A model generated the notes under the pieces. The model saw nothing but the letters and a program-made list of their open reading frames with translations. It did no database searches and was not told the DNA's origin. Of a DNA stretch of 64,000 nucleotides, positions 60,754 through 64,000 are shown one piece after another. The stretch is from contig NZ_JHVL01000007.1 in assembly GCF_000620125.1 (NCBI RefSeq), positions 1 through 64,000 of the forward strand, in the 5' to 3' direction. A program made the translations under genes and the position numbers. The DNA is from Clostridiisalibacter paucivorans DSM 22131. Its GTDB lineage: Bacteria; Bacillota; Clostridia; Tissierellales; Clostridiisalibacteraceae. Numbering within the stretch: position 1 is the first letter of the stretch; each line of letters opens with the position of its first letter.

Positions 60754-60806
60754 AAAAATAGCCGCTTAGGTTAAGACTCATATAAATCCTAACCCAAGCG
60801 GCTATT
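60754..60806 (-). terminator. Strong terminator after ArpU-like early gene
   Basis: Minus-strand AATAGCCGCTTGGGTTA pairs with TAACCTAAGCGGCTATT (one mismatch) around a 13-nt loop, then five T. It lies between the gene at 60990 and the sigma-like gene, within a 381-bp gap that also holds direct repeats and the attenuator. Confidence 0.75.
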
Positions 60807-60903
60807 CTGCCACTATATTCATTTTTTGGACACACTTCCCACTATACTCATTATAGAAGGTCCAGACTGTCAAAACAATTTCAAAAGCCTATCAATTCTC
60901 TCT

Positions 60904-60969
60904 CATTTGACTGTCAATTTCCTATCATTTGACTTTCATTTTCCTGTCAATCGACTCTCAATAAACTGT
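60904..60969. repeat. Three 22-bp direct repeats
   Basis: Units at 60904-60925, 60926-60947 and 60948-60969 share the pattern CATTTGACTnTCAnTTTCCTnT (the third diverged), in exact 22-bp phase, two helical turns. Further GACTGTCA and ACTGTCAG copies flank them at about 60868 and 60965. They could be operator or iteron sites next to the early genes. Confidence 0.6.
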
Positions 60970-60989
60970 CAGTTTTAGTCCGCATACCT

Positions 60990-61556
60990 CTATTGAAGCT
61001 TGTCCCAGTATTCTTTTAGAGGCGGGATTATGTACCCCCAAAGAGCAATCCCCATGAGTTCAGTTGCCTGTTTCTTATAGCGGTAATAGGTTGACTGGGT
61101 CAAATTCAACTTTCTCATGATGGCATCATCACAAATCACATCTTTATCAATGTAACAGTAAGTGATGATGTCATGGTATACCTGTCCATGCTTTGGATGG
61201 GTTTTCAGATGCTTTAGTGCCTTGTCCACGATTTCGATCATCTGCTTCGTTTCCGCAATGCACATAAGCCTGTCTTCAATGGCTTTCTTGTCTTTTGTCA
61301 GATCATACTCGTCCAGCTCCAAGCTTAAAAAATCAACCAGTTCAGAGATTCTATCGCTTCCGTACTCCTGTGCTGTCTCTTGAACCTCATATATGGCAGT
61401 CTCTATCCTCCATACCACTGTCCGATAGATGGATAGAAGAAGCTTCGTCTTATGAAATTGCTGTGTTTCTAGTTTCTTTGTTCCCCCCAAAGGCCTCACC
61501 CCTTTCAACCCCTTGGAAGATGGTTGTTGGTCTTGTAACTTTATATCTTTCTGCAT
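60990..61556 (-). CDS. ArpU-like phage early regulator
   Basis: A 188-residue protein with long N-terminal helices (LDEYDLTKDKKAIEDRLMCI) and a C-terminal HTH (CDDAIMRKLNLTQSTYYRYK) like ArpU/DUF1492-type transcription regulators. It is the first minus-strand gene from the divergent promoter that carries a LexA-like box, so it may start the lytic programme. ATG after AAAAGGAGGCTC. Confidence 0.78.
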   Translation of the reverse strand: MQKDIKLQDQQPSSKGLKGVRPLGGTKKLETQQFHKTKLLLSIYRTVVWRIETAIYEVQETAQEYGSDRISELVDFLSLELDEYDLTKDKKAIEDRLMCIAETKQMIEIVDKALKHLKTHPKHGQVYHDIITYCYIDKDVICDDAIMRKLNLTQSTYYRYKKQATELMGIALWGYIIPPLKEYWDKLQ

Positions 61557-61605
61557 TTTTGAGCCTCCTTTTTCAGAATTATCTGTGGCGAAAAGGCTTA
61601 TTTAT

Positions 61606-61635
61606 ATTATATAACCGAACATACGTTCTGTCTAA
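61606..61635 (-). promoter_or_regulatory. Early lytic promoter with LexA-like SOS box
   Basis: TTAGAC (61635-61630), 18-bp spacer, TATAAT (61611-61606). The spacer is filled by CGAACATACGTTCT (plus strand 61616-61629), which fits the Gram-positive LexA box CGAACRNRYGTTYC at 13 of 14 positions. LexA bound here would block the early promoter until DNA damage. Confidence 0.7.
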
Positions 61636-61892
61636 TATAATATTCCTACCTTTTATCCAACAATGCTGACAAACCCTTTAAAAATACAGGTTTGCTAAAG
61701 AATATTTTTTTGTTCTTTCATCCCATCATCATGCTTCAAATATACGTTTGTTGCGTATTTGGGATTTATTATTAAAAAAATATTCTAATAACTTAGATTA
61801 AGATAATTATACAGATTTGATAACGCCCTGTCAATCCCATTTCCGCAACTTTCATTATTTTATTGCATTTTTCGTTGCGTTGGTTTATACTA

Positions 61893-61921
61893 TTGACTAT
61901 AGGCAAAATAATTTGTATAAA
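61893..61921 (+). promoter_or_regulatory. Repressor promoter
   Basis: TTGACT (61893-61898), 17-bp spacer, TATAAA (61916-61921), then AGAGGTGG before ATG 61937. Upstream the 379-bp divergent region holds inverted repeats ATACG-N7-CGTAT near 61743 and CGCAAC/GTTGCG between 61844 and 61880, possible operators for the repressor. Confidence 0.7.
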
Positions 61922-61936
61922 GAGAGGTGGATTATC

Positions 61937-62626
61937 ATGCCCAACAAATCACTAACTGACCAGGAAATTCAAGAATTACGGAAGCGGCTTCGTGCCAGAA
62001 GGCTATTTCTTGATTTAACATATCAAGAATTAGCAGAAAAAACTGGCATGAGCAAATCTACTCTTCAACGTTATGAAACGGGGGGTATTAAAAACCTACC
62101 ATATAGCAAAATACCGATACTTGCTGAAGCCTTAGGGGTTTCTACAGGCTACTTTACGGATTTGGACCAAGATTATACATCACCAAATATCCTTAAGACA
62201 AACAGCTTCAATGTTGCAGACAGAACTGAGTTAATCGAAAGAGCTAGAAAATTTGAAGATGAAGCAATCGCTCGTATTACCCCAGCATTAATCCAAAATG
62301 GCTATACAGTTGAAAAGCAACCTCATGGATCACTGGGTGATATCGTAGCAATTAAAGGAAAAGAAGCTTGGCATATTGATTTTAAGTTTACAAGCGACTT
62401 AGAGAAGCACCCTATAGGTACAGGTCGAACATACCAAGAGTTTCTTTTTCGGCTAGGTAGATTGGCTGTATATCAAGGCAAAGTCACTAAATACTCTATC
62501 TTAACCAATATGCGAGTGATAGGCCAACAAATGATTGAAAGGTACAATCCGCGGCACATAGATATTGAACTAAGTGTACTTTACCTTACTCGTGACGGTT
62601 ACGAAGAACTCTACTTCCAAAAATAA
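61937..62626 (+). CDS. Phage repressor-like HTH protein fused to PD-(D/E)XK-like domain
   Basis: A 229-residue protein. Residues 10-75 are an XRE HTH (LDLTYQELAEKTGMSKSTLQ). Residues ~100-220 are not a LexA-type peptidase but look like a restriction-endonuclease fold: Glu109 on a helix, then GDIVAIKG and WHIDFKFTS with Asp135 and Asp148-x-Lys150, and later RLGRLAVYQGKVTKYSILTN. The divergent position marks it as the prophage repressor. A nuclease-fold C-terminus might sense DNA ends or nucleic acid. Start after AGAGGTGG. Confidence 0.7.
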   Translation: MPNKSLTDQEIQELRKRLRARRLFLDLTYQELAEKTGMSKSTLQRYETGGIKNLPYSKIPILAEALGVSTGYFTDLDQDYTSPNILKTNSFNVADRTELIERARKFEDEAIARITPALIQNGYTVEKQPHGSLGDIVAIKGKEAWHIDFKFTSDLEKHPIGTGRTYQEFLFRLGRLAVYQGKVTKYSILTNMRVIGQQMIERYNPRHIDIELSVLYLTRDGYEELYFQK

Positions 62627-62632
62627 CAAAGT

Positions 62633-62662
62633 CCCGCCAGGCATCTACGCTTGACGGGTTTT
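62633..62662 (+). terminator. Terminator of repressor gene
   Basis: CCCGCCAGGC-ATCTAC-GCTTGACGGG (one mismatch) followed by TTTTAT; also ends convergent transcription. Confidence 0.7.
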
Positions 62663-62664
62663 AT

Positions 62665-62964
62665 CTATTTTCCAGTTAAATTGAGAAGATCCTCTAAAGG
62701 CTCATACCCTTTGTCGTTAAAGACGTACTTCCGCACTTCACCATTGATTGTGGCGGTGATCAGTCCCATCACCTGACCAGGATTTTTCTGAAAGGTCATG
62801 GGTAGCTCACCAAAGAACTCGGACCCGAAGGATGATTCAATAAAGTCCAGTTCATTAAGATGGATTGTCCTGATGAAGTTCAAGATATTAAACTTGATCT
62901 GTTCTTCGAGACTCAAATCTCCAGCTTTCAGCATTTTCTTTACTTCAATTTCTGAATACTTCAT
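62665..62964 (-). CDS. Hypothetical protein
   Basis: A 99-residue protein (KMLKAGDLSLEEQIKFNILN, then GQVMGLITATINGEVRKYVF) with no recognised family. It starts after GAAAGGGGATAGCCC and is convergent with the repressor gene. It may be the last phage gene or the first host gene; nothing in the sequence settles it. Confidence 0.65.
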   Translation of the reverse strand: MKYSEIEVKKMLKAGDLSLEEQIKFNILNFIRTIHLNELDFIESSFGSEFFGELPMTFQKNPGQVMGLITATINGEVRKYVFNDKGYEPLEDLLNLTGK

Positions 62965-63024
62965 TGGGCTATCCCCTTTCAGATTTTTAATTTTCTTAAT
63001 CTAGCCTAGTATGTAAGAGCTGAT

Positions 63025-63783
63025 CTATTCACTTTCTTGGGCAGACATTTTCATAATCTCAACCATTTCATCTTTGGGAATTACTTTAAACTCCTTCTTC
63101 CCACAATGATTAAACGTACCTACAATGAAAAACGAATGCTTCCTGTCAATAATCTCATGAAATTCAAAGCCATCTTTATGGTCATAGCAGTGTAGTAATT
63201 CATTTAAAAATACGTCTTTAGTTCGAATAGATAACTTTTCCCAGGTTTGAAGAGCAGCTTCAGTGATTTGTGCCATGTCTTTTTTTATATCAGGCATCCT
63301 ATCGTTAAGCTCTCTGACAAACATATCCCCTGAATCATCAAATAGTTCAGTTTTGGGGTTGTATTCAATCTCCGAACTTGGAAGGTGTAAATTCAACTTG
63401 TTATAATCTTCATCGACTTCATAAAAACGGTATGGAATCTCTTTAATAATTGAGCTTGATTTCCCTTGTATTTTCTTATCCATGGTCTTTGTGAACATTA
63501 TAGGTTCCTCTAAATACCGTTCTATCTGTTCTCTGGATGCATATTGATGTATCAAAGCTTTCTTCATTTCTCCTTTGATTAATGCTTCTAGATCTTCCTT
63601 GCCACTGACGTCATAAATCATAAATGGAAAAAAATATTTGTCGTTCATTATAAACAAACATTTACTGTCATCAATTTCAAACACACTAAGATGCCATTTA
63701 AAAAATCCATCTTCTGAACAAGAATCTTCAGATTTGATTTTATAGAAAGTAAGTAGCTTCTGAGTGCTTTGAATTTGTATCAT
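63025..63783 (-). CDS. DUF6933-like hypothetical protein
   Basis: A 252-residue protein. The N-terminal ~110 residues (IQIQSTQKLLTFYKIKSEDS, WHLSVFEIDDSKCLFIMNDK) resemble DUF6933 domains, small soluble domains of unknown role. The C-terminal half is unassigned. Its ATG overlaps the TGA of the upstream gene (ATGA), so the two are co-translated. Confidence 0.65.
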   Translation of the reverse strand: MIQIQSTQKLLTFYKIKSEDSCSEDGFFKWHLSVFEIDDSKCLFIMNDKYFFPFMIYDVSGKEDLEALIKGEMKKALIHQYASREQIERYLEEPIMFTKTMDKKIQGKSSSIIKEIPYRFYEVDEDYNKLNLHLPSSEIEYNPKTELFDDSGDMFVRELNDRMPDIKKDMAQITEAALQTWEKLSIRTKDVFLNELLHCYDHKDGFEFHEIIDRKHSFFIVGTFNHCGKKEFKVIPKDEMVEIMKMSAQESE

Positions 63784-64000
63784 TTATTTCTCCTTATTTC
63801 TTCCATTTCATTTGGCGTAAATCCATTGTTCTCAGGGACTCTAGTATTATTTGCAAGTTCTCTGATGAGTCCCATGAGCTCATTTACATCCTTTTCATTT
63901 TTTATTTTAAGTTCCCTGTTTTCGAATAGATATCCTATATTCGCCAGGCTATCAGCAGGCTTGCAATAACGCTGAATTTCTAATGCTAGTTCATCTGCCC
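63780..64000 (-). CDS. C-terminal part of a protein at window edge
   Basis: An open minus-strand frame runs from the right edge to TGA 63780-63782. The 72 visible residues (EIQRYCKPADSLANIGYLFE, then IRELANNTRVPENNGFTPNE) end in a form seen before SEC-C-type C-termini in Firmicutes proteins, but no zinc motif is visible. The start lies outside the window. Unknown function. Confidence 0.55.
   Translation of the reverse strand, partial: ADELALEIQRYCKPADSLANIGYLFENRELKIKNEKDVNELMGLIRELANNTRVPENNGFTPNEMEEIRRNK

Noticed and set aside
1-64000. tRNA genes, rRNA genes and CRISPR arrays
   Set aside because: No GGTTCGAATCC-type T-arms in a cloverleaf context, no rRNA segments and no regularly spaced 25-40-bp repeats with unique spacers were seen; the repeat clusters found are short and lack spacers.

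Overview
The window reads as a low-GC Firmicutes (Clostridia-like) chromosome carrying an integrated siphovirus. Shine-Dalgarno sites are strong (AGGAGG type), promoters are of the sigma-A type, and the phage genes belong to families common in clostridial prophages. No rRNA, tRNA or CRISPR array was seen. The species cannot be named from the sequence alone.

Region 1 (1-9.7 kb, minus strand) is a Wzx/Wzy-type surface-polysaccharide operon. In transcription order it encodes a DegT-type aminotransferase, a PglC-like phosphoglycosyl transferase, a PglD/NeuD-like acetyltransferase, an HPr-kinase-like P-loop protein, three GT4 glycosyltransferases, a Wzy-like polymerase and a Wzx-like flippase. The flippase is cut short by the end of an IS3-type element that runs off the left edge. 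The first three enzymes resemble the bacillosamine-initiating set (PglE/C/D).

Region 2 (9.7-17.7 kb) is a small defence-type island: a SLATT membrane protein directly abutting a TIR protein; a 1.2-kb non-coding stretch holding a consensus promoter, a 20-bp palindrome and a terminator that together define a probable ~90-nt RNA; a plus-strand HTH / ImmA-IrrE protease / PIN-like nuclease operon; and a convergent AAA-ATPase plus subtilase pair resembling the IetAS anti-phage system.

Region 3 (17.9-62.7 kb) is a prophage of about 45 kb, almost all on the minus strand. From the repressor end it runs: repressor with a nuclease-like C-terminus and a divergent LexA-box promoter; ArpU/sigma-like regulators; MetK; DUF2800, DUF2815, family A DNA polymerase and VirE primase-helicase; a repeat-rich candidate origin; VRR-NUC nuclease and SNF2 helicase; HNH and a possible cos region; an accessory block (ParB-methyltransferase, amidoligase, gamma-glutamylcyclotransferase, AbrB-like regulator and small proteins); TerS/TerL, portal, ClpP-like protease, capsid, connectors and tail genes, including a frameshifted gpG-T chaperone; a HigBA toxin-antitoxin cassette; amidase and holin; and finally four large serine recombinase modules, two of them fused in one frame that is broken by an in-frame TGA.

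Two regulatory layers stand out. A 33-bp promoter-like module recurs five times, in front of the recombinases and the accessory genes. A series of intrinsic terminators lies between co-directional phage genes. The last 1.3 kb holds hypothetical genes of unclear (phage or host) origin.
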